The notes: generated from the letters alone by a model not told the origin. A stretch of 64,000 nucleotides of DNA from Meloidogyne chitwoodi (GCA_015183035.1 JACZZP010000007.1:930001-994000); one strand, 5' to 3'. Counted from the stretch's first letter, positions 49,641 to 63,241 are shown. Numbers and translations: made by a program.

Positions 49641-50082
49641 TTTCATCATTCTAAATTTTTCTAAAATTGGTGCTATTCGAATTCGTCAGTGGGCTATTTC
49701 GACAGTAAACTATTTTTTTCAATTTTCCGATGTTTCAAGACTGTTTTCGACAGTACTGATTTTTTTCAAAAGAATTCTCGATTTTTTAGTAAAAGGAATT
49801 AAAGGAAGGGAAGAAACTTGACCCATTATTTTTTAATATTCTTTACCTTTAGAATTTAATCAAACATTAATTACCCTAAAATTGTTAATTAAATAGCAAA
49901 GTGTTGGATTACAGAAGCGGGGGATCCAGTAAAATCTCACGCGGACCCGATAGCGCATCTCTAATACTAACCTGGTAAAAATTTACCTATAATTAAGTGA
50001 TTAGAATTTTTGGTTAAAATATAATATTTCGAATTTATTTCAAACAACCATTTAAAAAAAGATATCTGAAATATTCTGAGTT
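49641..50082. other. Intergenic DNA downstream of DSS1
   Basis: No exon or structured repeat was seen. A less AT-rich patch with CTCACGCGGACCCGATAGCG near 49937 is unexplained. Confidence 0.35.
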
Positions 50083-50545
50083 TCATGGTAATTTTAGTCC
50101 ACGTTTCTTCAATTCCTCCTCTAATTGTTTGTGAAATTCAGTCTCTACATCTTCATCATCCCAGTTGTCTTCCCAAACGTTAGAGGTAGGCTGACCTGCA
50201 GCAGCACTTGATTGACCATTGGCTGCATTCCCACCATCTAATTTGACAACATTATATAATTATATCACCCAAAAATATTTAAACACTTTTCATAAACCAA
50301 CGGTTATTCCTATCCCCTTCCGTTTATAAAATCATAACATCACTTTTTTCTCACTTTAATCTCACGAAAACACCCGAAATGATAATAAAAAAACCTTCAG
50401 ACTCCTTATAGATGGGAAATTCTTCAAATTCCTCTTCTTCATCCTTTGGTTTTGAAGAAGTAATTAACTCAGACGATTGAGTAGTAGCCGTGGTTATGGC
50501 AGTTCCTTCGCTCTTCTGTTCTCCGTCTTTTGGATCCACGTCCAT
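50083..50545 (-). CDS. dss-1: DSS1/SEM1 proteasome and BRCA2-complex subunit
   Basis: DSS1 is a small acidic disordered protein of the 19S proteasome lid and TREX-2, and it also supports BRCA2. Exon 1 reads MDVDPKDGEQKSEG, with a Ser/Thr stretch and then DEEEEFEEFPIYKESEG; the EEFEEFP block is the family core (human DDEFEEFPAEDW). Exon 2, after an intron of about 156 bp, gives SNVWEDNWDDEDVETEF (human AHVWEDNWDDDNVEDDF) and the basic end LEEELKKRGLKLP. The phase-1 junction (GAAG to ATGGTGGG) keeps frame. The product is about 104 residues, longer than the 70 of human because of N-terminal and Ala/Gly-rich linker sequence. The start at 50545 is the only ATG before the acidic block. Confidence 0.93.
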
Positions 50546-51144
50546 TTTATAATTTTATAAAATTCTAAATAAATGTATTAGCTATTATAATTATTAATAT
50601 GAAAAAAATAAATAAAAATATATGTAAATTGAAAATAACAATTTCAAAAATAAACTAGTTTTATTAATTCTAACGTATTTAATATTTGGTAAATAATATT
50701 CTGACATACATAAAAAGAATAAAAAACTAAAAAAAAATTTATAATTTTAATGTAACATTTGTGTAACAAAAAATATTAAAAACACAAATGCCTTTTAAAT
50801 TAGAAAAAAGTTGAAAAAATTATTTAATTATTTGAAAAATGTTAATAAAAGAGAGAGCAAATTTTTTAAGCAAAATATAAAATAATTAATATAAATTAAT
50901 TAGGGAGCATTAATAGCAAATTATTGGCTCACATATTTAAGGTAGGTAATATTATAGAAACATTAAAATGTTCGTATATATTTTAAAAAAGTTCCATAAA
51001 TATTAACCTCACCTTAACTTTATATTTAAATATTCTAAATAATAATAAAAACAATCTTAAAAAATTGGTTAGAAATTATTAAAAAAGAAATATTATATTG
51101 TTTTTACAAAATTAATTTTAAAAGCTTCTCTAATTGTAAGAAAA
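50546..51144. other. AT-rich gap between PAT1 and DSS1
   Basis: Only A/T-rich sequence was seen. Both flanking genes are on the minus strand. The 600 bp gap is long for a nematode operon, so DSS1 may have its own promoter here. Confidence 0.4.
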
Positions 51145-54100
51145 TCAAAAATCCTGACGTATTTTCTGAGCAACCGAATAATCAGCAAAGCCTTTTCCAT
51201 TGATAAATTTCCACTGCTCATTTGTCCAATTTATCCAACATTTTATAAAATTCCAATTAATAACTCCAGAAAAGTAATTATTATTATTCATTTTCTCAGG
51301 CAAAAGAAAACAATGTGAAACTGGCATATGAAAAAGAAAGAAGTAAATTCCGCTATCTTCCAATTGCTGAAACGCAAGGATAGAATCGTTAGATTCCCAA
51401 AGCTGAATTAAAGCAGTCAATAAAGAAAGTAGCATAGATTGAATTATCTAAATAATTAAATTTTAATCAAAAATTATGTAAAAACCTTTGAATCTTTTAT
51501 AAGCGAGGAATCGATATTTGTGAAACGAAGTAATGAAAGCAGTTCATCTTTTGAAGTTATTTGTGTAAAAAGTGTACAAAAATCTGTAGCAAACGATTGT
51601 ATCTATAAGAAAATAAATATAATATAAAATTAAAAAATTATCACAGAATCATCATCACAAATTTTTTTTGCCCATTTATTCATTGTTTCAATAACGGTAG
51701 ACAGATAAATAATAAATTTGTCATTAGTGCCTTGCAACGTCCTTTCTTCTTTTCTGCATAAAAATTGTAACCAATCATAAACTAATTGTCGTCCCTTTTG
51801 AATAAGCATAACTGTGGGCAGTTGATCTGCAGCAAAAATACGAGTATCAATAAATGCAATATTCATTGCGAAACGTTCAACACGATCAATACTAAAAAAA
51901 TATTTAATTTATAAAATATTTAATAAAAACAAACACACATTTCATGCTTATCGATGAATTCGGTAATTGCTGTTTCTTCAAAAAAACGTAACTTTCTTCG
52001 AATATCACGACAATCAACTAGCGCTATAGCGGCATTTTCAATTTTAATAAGCATAAGACGAAGACGTTTTTGCCTACTTGCTGATGTCTGTTTAATGCTA
52101 CAGGAAAGATCCACGCTTGCATCATCATCAGCATTGTCATTATGAACAGATAATATCTTTAAACATTTTATTTTATTTAAAAATTTTAAAGTTCAAATAA
52201 GATTTAAGTAAATCTGAATATTAAAAAGTGAAAACCTGTCTTGGCTGAGAAGAAGAACAATGCGTAAGTTTTCCTAAGGCACCTGCAAATGATGGTGCTA
52301 TATAGTCCCTCGATGGAAAAGTAGCATCAAATGAGTAATATCTTGGTGGCCTTGCATCCTTTTGCCACGTTTCTGGTGCTTTTTTTAAATTATTTCTTTG
52401 CTTCCAAACCTCAAAAAATAAAAATATAGGTAATAAAATTTAAAATAAACTGTATAATAATAATCATCAGTCATCGGATCGCCTGTGCCTAGACATTGAA
52501 TTAAATGTATTTTAATAAGCCATTCGCGTTCTTTAGTAGATAACAACCCTGCATAAGGATCCAAAGCAAAATCGGAAATTGTCTTGCCAGACGGGAGTGC
52601 CGAACCTAATTTTTTAGATTGTTGCTTTTCAATTTGAGGATGCAGAGAGGCAGGAACCATAGCAAGCATTGCTGTTGTGTAAGAAAATTAATAAATTTAT
52701 CAGATTTTTAAAATAATGTTCATTTACAAATAGCAAGAAAGTTTTTAATTAAACCTTGCTGTCCGTGAAAGTTTGGTGAATGGATTTGCATATGACGTAA
52801 ATGATTCAAATTTTGTGGAGGATGCTGATGCAATGAAGTTGGAGGAAGAAAATGGGGTGTAGTAACAATGGATTGACGACCAGATTGTAGAACTACAGAC
52901 TGTTGAGTTGAAGCAGCGGCATGTAAAGCCATCGCCCTAGCTATATCAGGATGTGGTGAATGTTGTAAAAATGCAGTAGGATTAAACTAAAAGATGAAAA
53001 AATATTTAAAAATAAATTTTTAACAAACCAAAGGAAATTGAAGCGGTGAAACACCTGGCGGCAACATGAGCGGCGGTGGTGGAATAGATGGAGAAGGTAA
53101 TGAAAGTGGATGACGTATTTGTTGCAAAGTTTGATGAAAATTTGCTGGTAGATGCTGCAAAATCGTGTTAAAATGTTGTGGATATTCAGACGTTCTTTGA
53201 GATATTTGAGATGAAGGGGAAGGAAGTACACTAGATAATTGTTCTTTTTCTTGTTGTTGACATTGTATCGACAATTCTTTTCTCTTTAGATCCTTCTCAA
53301 TTGATGAATTCCTTATTGATTCTTCGAGTAATTTTCTCTCCAAATCATTAGCATTAATAGGAATAGCATCAGCACCTTGTGCAACAACATCACTTGAATT
53401 AGCAATAGCCTCTCTCAATAACTTTCCCAAATCAGGGCCAAAAAAGGGAGGACAAATATTTGCATGACGAGCTTGGGACCATGAATCAGTTAATGGAGAT
53501 TTCTCAGATGATTCAAACATAGGATGCGAGAACTAGAATTAAAAATTTTTAAATAAAAATTCTCTGTTAATCAAAATAATACCATTTCCTGTTCTTTATA
53601 AATGTCAAGAAGAGAATTAATCCCATTAAAGGTTCCATTCCATATTGAAGGTGACGCATCAATGTCAACATTTGGGTTGTTAGATTCCTTTGATCGATTA
53701 AATAAAGCTTCAATATTAGCATTCTAAAAATTATTTATAAAAGAAATGTAATTATAAGAAAACTTTAAAATTTGTTCCACTGCGTTGTTCATTTTTCGAG
53801 GAAACAAAATGAAAAGAATGATCACATCCTTTTTTTGGTATGGGAATTTGGCTAGGATTAGGTGGTTTTGTTGAAGTAGTTGGTGAATCATCAAGAAGAG
53901 ACAAATTTGCTGTCTTAAAAAATTATTTAATTAATAAGAAAATTTATGATTTTATTTTAAACAAACTCGAATAGAAAAATCAGCCAAATCATCATTGTCA
54001 TTTGTAGAGAGCATTGAAGTTTCAACACCAAATGTTTCATCATTGATTGCATCATAAATATCTTCATCTGGAATTGTTCCATCATCACTAAGATTATTTA

Positions 54101-54182
54101 ATTCATCATGAATATTTGTATCAAAATTGTGTTTATTATCAGATGTGTCAAACTGAAATGGAACCAAAGCTGGGTCAGACAT
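51145..54182 (-). CDS. patr-1: PAT1 homolog, decapping activator (PATL1-like)
   Basis: PAT1 bridges the LSM1-7 ring and the decapping machinery in mRNA decay and P bodies. The N-terminus (54182; MSDPALVPFQFDTSDNKHNF) is acidic, as expected for the DDX6-binding region. A Pro/Gln/His-rich middle follows (about 53230-52740; SIPPPPLMLPPGVSPLQFP). The family signature is ALDPYAGLLSTKEREWL-like (about 52560), continuing IHLIQCLGTGDPMTDDYYYT, compare human DPYANLMTQREKDWVSKIQM. The helical C-terminal domain spans about 52330-51145, with LIKIENAAIALVDCRDIRR and FIDTRIFAADQLPTVMLIQK, and ends AQKIRQDF. About 11 exons are implied. It is divergent from the small membrane-protein gene at 54600. Confidence 0.9.
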
Positions 54183-54599
54183 TGAAATTGAATTAAATTT
54201 TATTAAATATACATAGATTAGTAAAAATAAAATTTTAATTCAAAAGAAAATTTAAAGAAAGAACAAAATCTGGAAATAAATTAAACTACAAAAATTGTAT
54301 AAAATATAATCATTTTATTTATACGTTATTGCGGATGAAAAATGCCTAACAATAAGACTTATTCTCTTTAATAGGGTGAGTTGTCCGCAAAAATTGCACA
54401 TTTACAGAAAAATGTACAAAAATAAACATTTTGCCATATTTTTTTATTTGTTTATTTACAAAATAAAAAAAGTCATTTGAGTAAAGACAATTTGCCATAT
54501 GAAATTAATTGTTTGTGGTTCGACGGAGAAGTGTAATTCCTTAACAGATTAAAAGATTTAGTATTTTTTAATTTAATTTTTATTTAGATATTCTAATAA

Positions 54600-55314
54600 A
54601 TGGCGACCGTAAATGTTGCTAAAAACTTAATGGAGCCTATTAAATCTTTGCCTAATCAGTTTGGCAAATTTAAACAAACTTTTCAATACTACATTAGCGA
54701 CAAGCACGGAGATCGTTGGGGTATTATTTATAACATAATTTTAATTTTAAAAATTAAATTATTTTTATTTAGCAAATCGAAATGCGGCTTTCTTCATTAT
54801 GGCTACATGGGCAACCGTTTATTATACAGTAACGACTAAAATGAAGAATAGTGCTTTGAGATTGAAGGTTTAAAAATTATTTATTTTAAATAGGAAAAAA
54901 AACTGGTACTTCTTCTATTTGTAACCCATAAATTTTTTAACTTCTCATTTAGCTTGAAGAGATCTTTCTAATGAGCTATTATATCTAAATTTTTAAAAAT
55001 TAATTTGTAAATTTAAAAAAAAATTATGGGATACAAACCGAACAAGACCAAAAAATTTTAGAATTAACAAGTTTTTAAGTTATATAAATTTAAAAATTAC
55101 ATAAACTTTAATTCATTAGAAAGAAGTTTATTAAAAATTTCGGTTTTAACCATGAGATCCATATAACCAGATATGTAGTGATTAAAATTTTTATTTTTTT
55201 ATGTTTATCTAAGTTTCTTATTTTCTAAAAATATTTATTTAGGAGGAAAAGAAACGTATGAAGCCAGATTTGGTCCGTGATGCACTCGCGCGAGCTGGAA
55301 TTTCATCAAATTGA
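54600..55314 (+). CDS. Small single-pass membrane protein, family not recognised
   Basis: Three exons with GT-AG junctions give about 95 residues: MATVNVAKNLMEPIKSLPNQ at the start, then DKHGDRW joined to ANRNAAFFIMATWATVYYTV, which is the only hydrophobic segment, then KMKNSALRLK and EEKKRMKPDLVRDALARAGI with a stop after SSN. The N-terminal half is amphipathic and the C-terminus is charged. This layout fits a small mitochondrial or ER membrane subunit, but I cannot name it. The exon phases (1 then 0) are consistent, and the coding GC is higher than in surrounding DNA. Confidence 0.75.
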
Positions 55315-56399
55315 AGTAACTAGATAGAAGGAAATTTTTGATAAAGCTTGTTAAGATTTATAAAAATATAAAAAAAAACAAGTATTTAGGTAATTATTGT
55401 TTGGAGATTTATGTTTTCCTTTAGAATTTGTTTAAGTAAATTTTTGGCTGATAAAAATTTTATTGGTAATTCTATATTTTCTTTTTAAAAATTTTCGTTT
55501 TTATTCCAATAATTAAAAATTAATTTAAAATAATTTCAATCCAATCGTCTTCACAATATTGGGCTTATATTAAATAATTTTTTTCTAAACTACAATTTTT
55601 TTCCAACACATTAAAATCACAAATATATATTTTTTCACTTTAATCTATCAAATTTATTTGCATATTAAATCGGATTTTTATTTTCTTTTATGTAAACAAT
55701 TTTTTTCCAACTCGAAAAATGGGTTTCTTTTTATTCTAAAAGGGCGTTGGTTTAGGAGAGATTAGGTTTATTTGAGAGATTAAGTACATTTTTTTATTAT
55801 TTTATTTTACTTTAACACAGTCAATTAACAAAACTATTCATCAAACATTTAAATAAAAAATTTATATATAAAAGGACCACCTACATATACACATCAATTT
55901 TTATTTGATTTTGTTTTCTCACAAACGCGATATTTCAACTGAAATAAATTCTTGTTTTTATACGTTAAATACTTTTTTTAATTTAAAGTGTCGATTAATC
56001 ATCTCTTTTTATATACCATTGCAGTATTATTTAAAGCAAACGAAAATTAAAAAGAGGTCAGAACATTTCTCTTTTTTTTCATTTGAAATGTTAAAAAATT
56101 CGTGACAATCCACCAACAAAGTCCTACGGAGAATTTTAATGAAATTAGATTATGAAAAGTGAAGAATCACAATATAGGTATTCCTTCTGTCCTTCTTCGG
56201 TGTATTTGTTCGTAACTTTAAACTTTTTATCGATGACCGATATTTTGTTTTGGCATTTTATCCAATTGTCATTTTGTCCGCACATGGAAATTTTTAATGA
56301 TCTAATTTATTTTTTATTTTATTTATTCACATTATTTATTGCAAAAATTTGTTAACACGTGTAAAAAATTTTTTTAGAAATTATTTAGAAGCATTTAAA
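55315..56399. other. AT-rich intergenic region
   Basis: Open frames at 55905-56105 and 56152-56355 on the plus strand are Phe/Ile/Leu-rich with no motif, and I treat them as chance. The region upstream of 56400 should hold the GNPNAT promoter. Confidence 0.4.
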
Positions 56400-57261
56400 A
56401 TGGAAACCTCATCATCAGAAAATGAATGCCGTATTCTAAATGATCAATATTTACCAATTGATAGTAAAATAAAAAAAACAATAATAGTTAATGGTATTCA
56501 TCCACAACAACCAAAAACACCAACACTTCCCAGTGACTACGAATTTCGTGAAATTTCAGAAGAAGATTTTGACCAAGGATTTTTGGAATTGCTTGAGCAG
56601 TTAACTCAAACTCTTCCTGTTACACGCCAACAATTTATAGATAGATTAAATCAAATGAGAAGTCAGCAACCACGATGTTATCATATTTTTGTCATTAGAA
56701 AATTAAGGTTTTTTTGTTTTTTAATTTAAGTGTTGAAATTAAATTTGGTAAGGTCCAAAAAAGCTTTAGGGACATTTTGTTCTAAAGATAATTTTAAATC
56801 TTTTTAAATTTTAGCACTTCCCGTATTGTAGCAACCGCGACATTGGTGCGGGAACTCAAGTTCGTCCATAATTGTGGAATGCGTGGTCGTGTTGAAGATA
56901 TTGTTGTGGATAATTCAGAGCGTGGAAGACGTTTTGGACAAATACTCAACGAATATATTGTATTTTTATTTAATTGATAGATTTATAGGAAATTCTATAA
57001 GTAAGGGGGTACTCTTATTTTTGAAAGCCTCAGACCTTGGTTTAAGGTCATTGATTGCAAATAGTCCATATTTCATAATGGTCAGATTTTAAACTACATG
57101 CCTCAGTCAACATTTTTTAATTTTTTAACATTTAGGTACAATTTGCTCATCAAATGGGTGTCTATAAATTATCTCTTGAATGTAAAGATCATTTAGTTTC
57201 ATTTTATCAAAAGTTTGGTTATCAACATGATGGCAATAATTTCCTAGTACAACGCTTCTAA
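56400..57261 (+). CDS. Glucosamine-6-phosphate N-acetyltransferase (GNPNAT1/GNA1)
   Basis: This GNAT-fold enzyme transfers acetyl from acetyl-CoA to GlcN-6-P in UDP-GlcNAc synthesis, needed for chitin and glycans. Three exons give about 165 residues. YEFREISEEDFDQGFLELLE and QLTQTLPVTRQQF match the human start ([20 protein letters not shown]). Exon 2 has RIVATATLVRELKFVHNCGM then RGRVEDIVVDNSERGRRFGQ (human [20 protein letters not shown]), with the acetyl-CoA loop. Exon 3 has GVYKLSLECKDHLVSFYQKF then GYQHDGNNFLVQRF. Splicing after ILNEYI (about 56963) to VQFAHQMG (about 57136) fits the family. The start METSSSENE at 56400 is chosen; an in-frame ATG at 56349 would add 17 residues. Confidence 0.94.
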
Positions 57262-57990
57262 CAAAAAATTTAAAATATATTTTATTTAAAAATTTTATTT
57301 TATGCCTCTTTTTTTATGCCTTTATTTTCTATAGCGGTTAGAATTGAAAAAAGATTAGATTTTTATTTTTTATTGCCTATAAGAATGAGAATAATATCGC
57401 CGGAGATATTTTCCGAGAATGTGAATTAAAAATATTATTATTTTTTAATTTGTTCTAACCGCTTATTTTGTTTAAATAAATTCATGGTTTTTTAAACGCT
57501 TCTTTTACCTCTTCTTTCTTTCTTTATATAATTTCTATCCAATCCATTTATATTTCGTTAACTTATTTGACATTGTGATCTTGTCTTGATGATTTTTTGT
57601 AAAAAATAAATATAAATTAAAAACAATGAATAAAATTAATTTTAAAAATATTTTTGTGTAAATTTGTTTAAAAACATTTAAATATTTTATTAATTTAACC
57701 GAGACTGGAATGTCCCTTTATGTGAAAAATTAATTAATTTGGTATTAAATTATTTTTATTGTTTAAATTTTAGTATAAAATTAATATAAGGTCTCTCTTT
57801 TTTTTAAATTAAATCAACAAAATATAAATTTTATTTTTCATGATAATATAGGAGTGAATAAATCCTCACGAATATTAATTATTATTTTTTTCAAAACTTT
57901 GATTGTTTCTTAAATTTTTTTCTTTTTAAGAGAAAGGTGAACGATATAATTTTTATTAAATATTTAAATATATCAAATTTTTAATTATAA
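57262..57990. other. AT-rich intergenic region between GNPNAT and USP47
   Basis: A loose inverted pair, GCGGTTAGAATTGAAAAA (57336) and AATTTGTTCTAACCGC (about 57450), flanks a 100 bp stretch that may be a small MITE remnant. Nothing else was seen. Confidence 0.4.
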
Positions 57991-60900
57991 ATGGATTCTG
58001 ATGGTAAAAAAGAGGAAATTGAAGAGACTAAAATTATTATTGAACCAGAAGAGAAGGATAATCAGGATCAATATGTTGAATCTAAAAATATTAAATTAGA
58101 AGAATCATCAAATAATCAAAATGTGCCATGGGTAAAAACTCGTGAAGAATTTGAAGGAGAAAATTATCAATGGGAAAATAAAGAGGAATTTAAAGGAGAA
58201 AATATGGGAAAGAAAATGAAACCAAGAGGTTATTTAAGAAATAAACAATTGCCCAGTTACGAAGAAATTATGGAAGGTTGTTCGAACTACAAACAAAAAC
58301 AACCGCCAGACTACGAAGAAAGTATTGAAAATGTTTTTAAAAATAAACAACCGACGACTTCCGGTTTAGATTATTTTTTTAACAAAAATGATAATAGCAT
58401 GGCTCCTAAATTGATGGTTACATATCGAGAACAAGAAGGTTTTTATTTTTAATTTTTTTGTTTATTTTTAAGAGAGGATTTAATTTTTGGGAAAAACAAT
58501 TTAATTTATAGATTTTTTATCGCAAAAGAAATATATATTTTTTTATCACGAATTTTTTAACATTATTTTTTAGAATGCCTTGATGAGAACAAACATCGCT
58601 ATGTTGGCTTAGTTAATCAGGCGAGCACTTGCTACTTAAATTCGCTTATTCAAACATTATATATGACTCCTGAATTTCGAAATGCTATTTATAAGTAATT
58701 TTTAATTAAAAGAATTTGAATTTGGGGTGATTTATACTAAATATTTGATTATTTTATTTAGGATTTTTATATATTTTTTTAATTTTTGATATTTCTTTTA
58801 AAAAATTAAAAAATAATATAATTAAAAAATTTTATTTTTTTGTCTAACTATTTTTACAAAAAGATTTTTCTTTAATAAAATTTTTTCAGATGGCAATTTA
58901 ATGGCTCAAATGCTCAAGAACACAAAAATATTCAGTTTCAACTTCAAAAGCTTTTTCTTACTTTACAAACGAATCAAAAATCTTCGCTTGAAACAAAAAA
59001 TTTAACTACAAGTTTTGGTTGGGATTCGAACGAAGCTTATGATCAACACGATGTGCAAGAACTTTGCCGAGTAATGTTTGATGCTTTGGAACATTTTTGG
59101 CGTAAAACTAGTAATTCGACGACGATACAGGATTTATATGAGTATTTTATTTTTAATAATCTTAAATATTATAAAAATATTAATATTTAGAGGAACTGTT
59201 GAGGATTATGTAAAATGCTTAAATTGTGGAACTGAGAGCATGAGGAAGGACATTTTTTTGGATCTTCCATTGTCTGTCAAAGAATTTGGAGCTTCTTTTT
59301 CTTACAAAAGTGTTGTAAGTTAAATTCTTTTTAAATTTTAATTATTTTATATTTTAAGGAAGAAGCTTTAGATGCATTTGTCAAACCTGAAATTCTCAAT
59401 GAAAATAATCAATATGATTGCTCAAAGTGTTGTAGCAAGCAAGATGCGGAGAAGGTCTTTTTTTATTTGAAATTGTTTTTTAAAAATTATTTTTAGGGTC
59501 TTCGTATTACAGAATTTCCATATTTATTAACTATTCAATTGAAACGTTTTGACTTTGATTATGAGACTTTACATCGTATAAAATTAAATGATCGTATTAC
59601 ATTTCCTGACTTTTTGGATATTAATGGACATTTATATCGACCAAAAGTGCCTGAACCGCCAAAAATTAGCTATGCAGCAGCAGCAGCAAAGTTTTTCTTT
59701 TTATTTTATTTAATTGATTTTTAATAATTTGACAATTTATTAGACTAAAACCTGAACCAAAGTCAACAGGCTCCTGTGAAACAACTCCTGAAGATCCCTT
59801 TTCTTCTTCCACCAATGAACAGTCTACGTCTGAAGGGAAATTTGCGACAACTTCTGATTACGACTTTTTTGGTTATTTTAATTTTTGAAATAATAATATT
59901 TAATTTGAGCTGTTTTTTTATTCAATTTTTTCGGCATTATAATAATTAAATTTTTTTTAAATTAGGTGAAGAGAAATGTTGGTTAAATGTAGAAGCTAAT
60001 TCTGATCAAATATTACATCTTTTGGAGCAAAAAGGAAAGTACATTTATGAACTTTTTTCAATTATGGTACATCAAGGTAGCGCTGCAGCTGGACATTATT
60101 TTGCTTATATTAAGTATATAATTTTTAAAATTTTTAGAAATATTTTTCTTTAAAGGAATTTGGACCAAAACAAATGGTTTTGCTTTAATGATTCATCTGT
60201 TCAAGTTGCTTCAAAACATGATATTTACCGAACATTTGGTGGCTGGTCTTATGGATATATGAATAATACTAACGGTTTTCTTTTCTTTTTTTATTAAAAA
60301 ATTAAATTTTATTTTTTAGCATATATGCTTATGTACCGTCGTGTTGATCCACAGCGTAATGAAAGTTTTGTTCGTTCAGTTAATTTACCTTTACACTTGA
60401 AGGAATTGCAAATTAAATTAATAAATGAAGAAAAAGAACGTATTCGATTTTTTGATGAATCTGTTAAGGTTAGGAGAAGATTTTTAATTATTTTTAAATT
60501 CTAATTTTAGGTAGTTTTTCGTTGTAACGAAGTTCGTTGTAAAGACAGCAATCCTATATGTTTAACAATGAATAAAGATATGACATTGGATGTTGTTTTT
60601 GAGAATATACTTCGTGGCTTAAATGAGATATGTGAATCTCAAAATATTAGAGGAGGTGAAGAATATCCTGAATTAGAACACAAAATTGCTGGTTGTTGTC
60701 GTTTGGTTCTGTTAGTATTTTTTTATATGAATTTCTTTAGGCTTACTTATATCTCCCTGACACTTTTTTTAAATAAAAAATAAAAATAATTTTCTTTTTA
60801 AGTTCTAATCGTGACTGGACTATGCAAGAAGTACTGGTTCAATATGACAATATTGCTTCACCTTCTAATAATGATGATGGACAAATTGAGGGCGGTTATT

Positions 60901-61535
60901 GTGTTGGAAGTGAAGAATATTTTAAGGTTTTATTTCTTTAAAAATTATTAAATCTTTATTTATTTTAATATTTAGCGTCCACTTTCTGCTTTAATTCCTG
61001 AATTTTATGACCTAAATACTTTGCCAGAAGTGTTTATGATTGTTGATACAAAGTCACCAGATGTTGAACAATTCTGCGATAAGTCTTCTTCGTTGCCTAG
61101 TACTCCAATGGTATTCTTATAAATAAAAATAGATTTTTATTTATAAAAAGAAGAGAGTTTTTTAAATTCCACATTTTATAGTTTTATTGGAATATTTTAA
61201 GTCTTTTTAATATAATATTAATTTTTTAATTCTATTAAAAATTTATTTTTTAAGATTTCTCCTGTAGTTTCTGAAGGCGGAAGTGAAGATGAGAATAAAA
61301 TGTGTAGTGGCTCCCAGGTAAAATTGGATTTACCTTCCTCTCTAAATAATGTAGAGAATATTAATTAGGGGACAAATTGGGGAAAAAGGATAAAAATAAT
61401 ATTCTATAAAAGAACTTTTAGCCTTAATTTAATATTTATTTATTACAGAAGGAATTCAAAGCTATTACCGATATTACCAAGACTAAAGAAAAAGTAATGC
61501 GGATAAAAATGTTTTTGGATCCAGAAGCTCCATAA
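57991..61535 (+). CDS. USP47-type ubiquitin-specific protease
   Basis: This cysteine protease removes ubiquitin; human USP47 deubiquitinates DNA polymerase beta and other targets. Exon 1 encodes an acidic 150-residue tail with tandem [16 protein letters not shown] and [12 protein letters not shown]. The catalytic domain has the Cys box [20 protein letters not shown] (58600), QQL-type [20 protein letters not shown] (59040), a zinc-binding [21 protein letters not shown] [20 protein letters not shown] (59540), the His box [15 protein letters not shown] (60070) and the Asp/Asn box KWFCFND (60175). All catalytic residues are kept. After a ubiquitin-like region ([12 protein letters not shown]), the end [16 protein letters not shown] resembles the human KEKALKIYLDGAPN. 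The long middle of the human protein is largely absent. The start at 57991 is the first ATG of the open exon. Confidence 0.92.
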
Positions 61536-63241
61536 ATTTATTTTTTTTATCATTTTTGCCTTGGATTTTTTTTAATTTTTCGAAAAATAATTAAAATAGT
61601 TTTTTTATTTACTATTTTAATTTGTTGTTTATTTGCAAAAAAAAAAAAGAGAAAAATTAACATATATAAAATAGTCTTTATTTAAATATAAATTATTACT
61701 ACGTTTATTATTTTACAAGAAATTTATTTATAGGAATATATCCAATTGTATTTTAATTATTTATTTATTTTTTGTGAGAGTGAACGGAAAAGATTTTTTA
61801 AATATATTTAAATATATTATTTGGATATATATACTTGTAATTTAATTTATATAAAAAATATATATTTATTTATCTTCTCTCTTTCGTTTTTTTATATAAT
61901 TTTTGGTTTTAAAAAATAAATTAAATAATTTTATTTTTTTTATTGAACAGGGTTAAGTGTTTTTTAATTAATTAATTTAAATAGAATTAAATTTATTAAT
62001 TTTTAGTATTTTATTCTATAATTTTTAATTAAATTTTATTTTTTTTAATTTTATATATTTCTAAAAATAATATATTTTCCAAAAATTTAGTTTATTAATT
62101 TAATTATTAATTAATTAAATTTAATTTTTATTTAAATATATTAATTCACCTCCTTTTTTGTTTCCATGGCTTTTTAAATAAATAAAATAATGACATATAA
62201 ATAAATAAAAACTGCCAAATGCCGTCAATTACCTAAACACGTTTTTTACCTTTTTTACTAAATAATAATAATATTAAATAATAAATATTATTATTTTATT
62301 AAAAAAGTCAGTCTCTCTTTTTAACGTTTAAAATTATGTAAAAGGGTGTAGTATATTTAATTAATTAATATTTACATATTTTTTTTTATTTAAAAATATC
62401 AAAATTTAATAATTTAATATTTTTTACTTAAAAAACTTTCCTTTATTTTTAAGCTTTAGTTAATTATTTTATTTTTTTATTAATCTGTAATATTTATATT
62501 TATTTTTTAAATTTAGGACAGTAATATATTTTTATTATTAAAAATAAATAAATTAATTTATACCTTTATATCTTTCTCATAAATATTTAATAAATATTTT
62601 TAATTAAAATATTTTAATTTTTTAAAGTTGTGTGAGAAATTTAAAAAATATTATTATTTAATTTCGTGATTATTAAATTATTAATTATTATATTATATAT
62701 ATTTTATTTTAATTGGAGTCAATTTTCTTTATTTAAAAAAAGCACTAGACAAATTAAAAAATTAAAATTTTTATTTTATTTAAAATGTTTTTTTTGGTAT
62801 ACACGATATGATAAATTAATTAATTAAATAATTATTTAATTAAAATTAAAGATATATTTCAATATTCTCTAAAATTCTAATAATTTTTTATTTAAAATTC
62901 TGATATTTATTTAAAACATCTTTTGCACCGAAACGTCCCAATTGATAAATTTTTATTTAAAATAATTTTTTTTATTAAAAAAGAAAAGAAAATTTATTAA
63001 TAAATATATAATAAGGTAATTAATTAATAAAAATATTTATTTATTATTAAAGTTATTTTAATTATTTTATTTTTTTTAATAATTTATTTAGAAAGAATAA
63101 TATTTTATATTTTTTGGGTTTTTTTAAAAAAACAATAATATTTAAAATAAAAGTAAAAATTAAAATATATTTTAGAACAAAATTTAAAATAAAGTTTATT
63201 TATTTAAATTAATTTCTTCTAAAATTCTCAGTTAAAAATTA
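61536..63241. other. 1.7 kb very AT-rich intergenic region
   Basis: Long A/T homopolymers and TTAATTAA-type sequence fill this gap. No exon, RNA or inverted repeat of note was found. It contains the presumed promoter of the globin gene. Confidence 0.45.

Noticed and set aside
53020..53231. Alternative His/Phe-rich frame across the PAT1 middle region
   Set aside because: It is a shadow of the Pro/Gln-rich PAT1 exon in another frame.
55905..56355. Two plus-strand frames upstream of GNPNAT
   Set aside because: Hydrophobic AT-rich frames with no conserved motif and no splice link to the enzyme exons.
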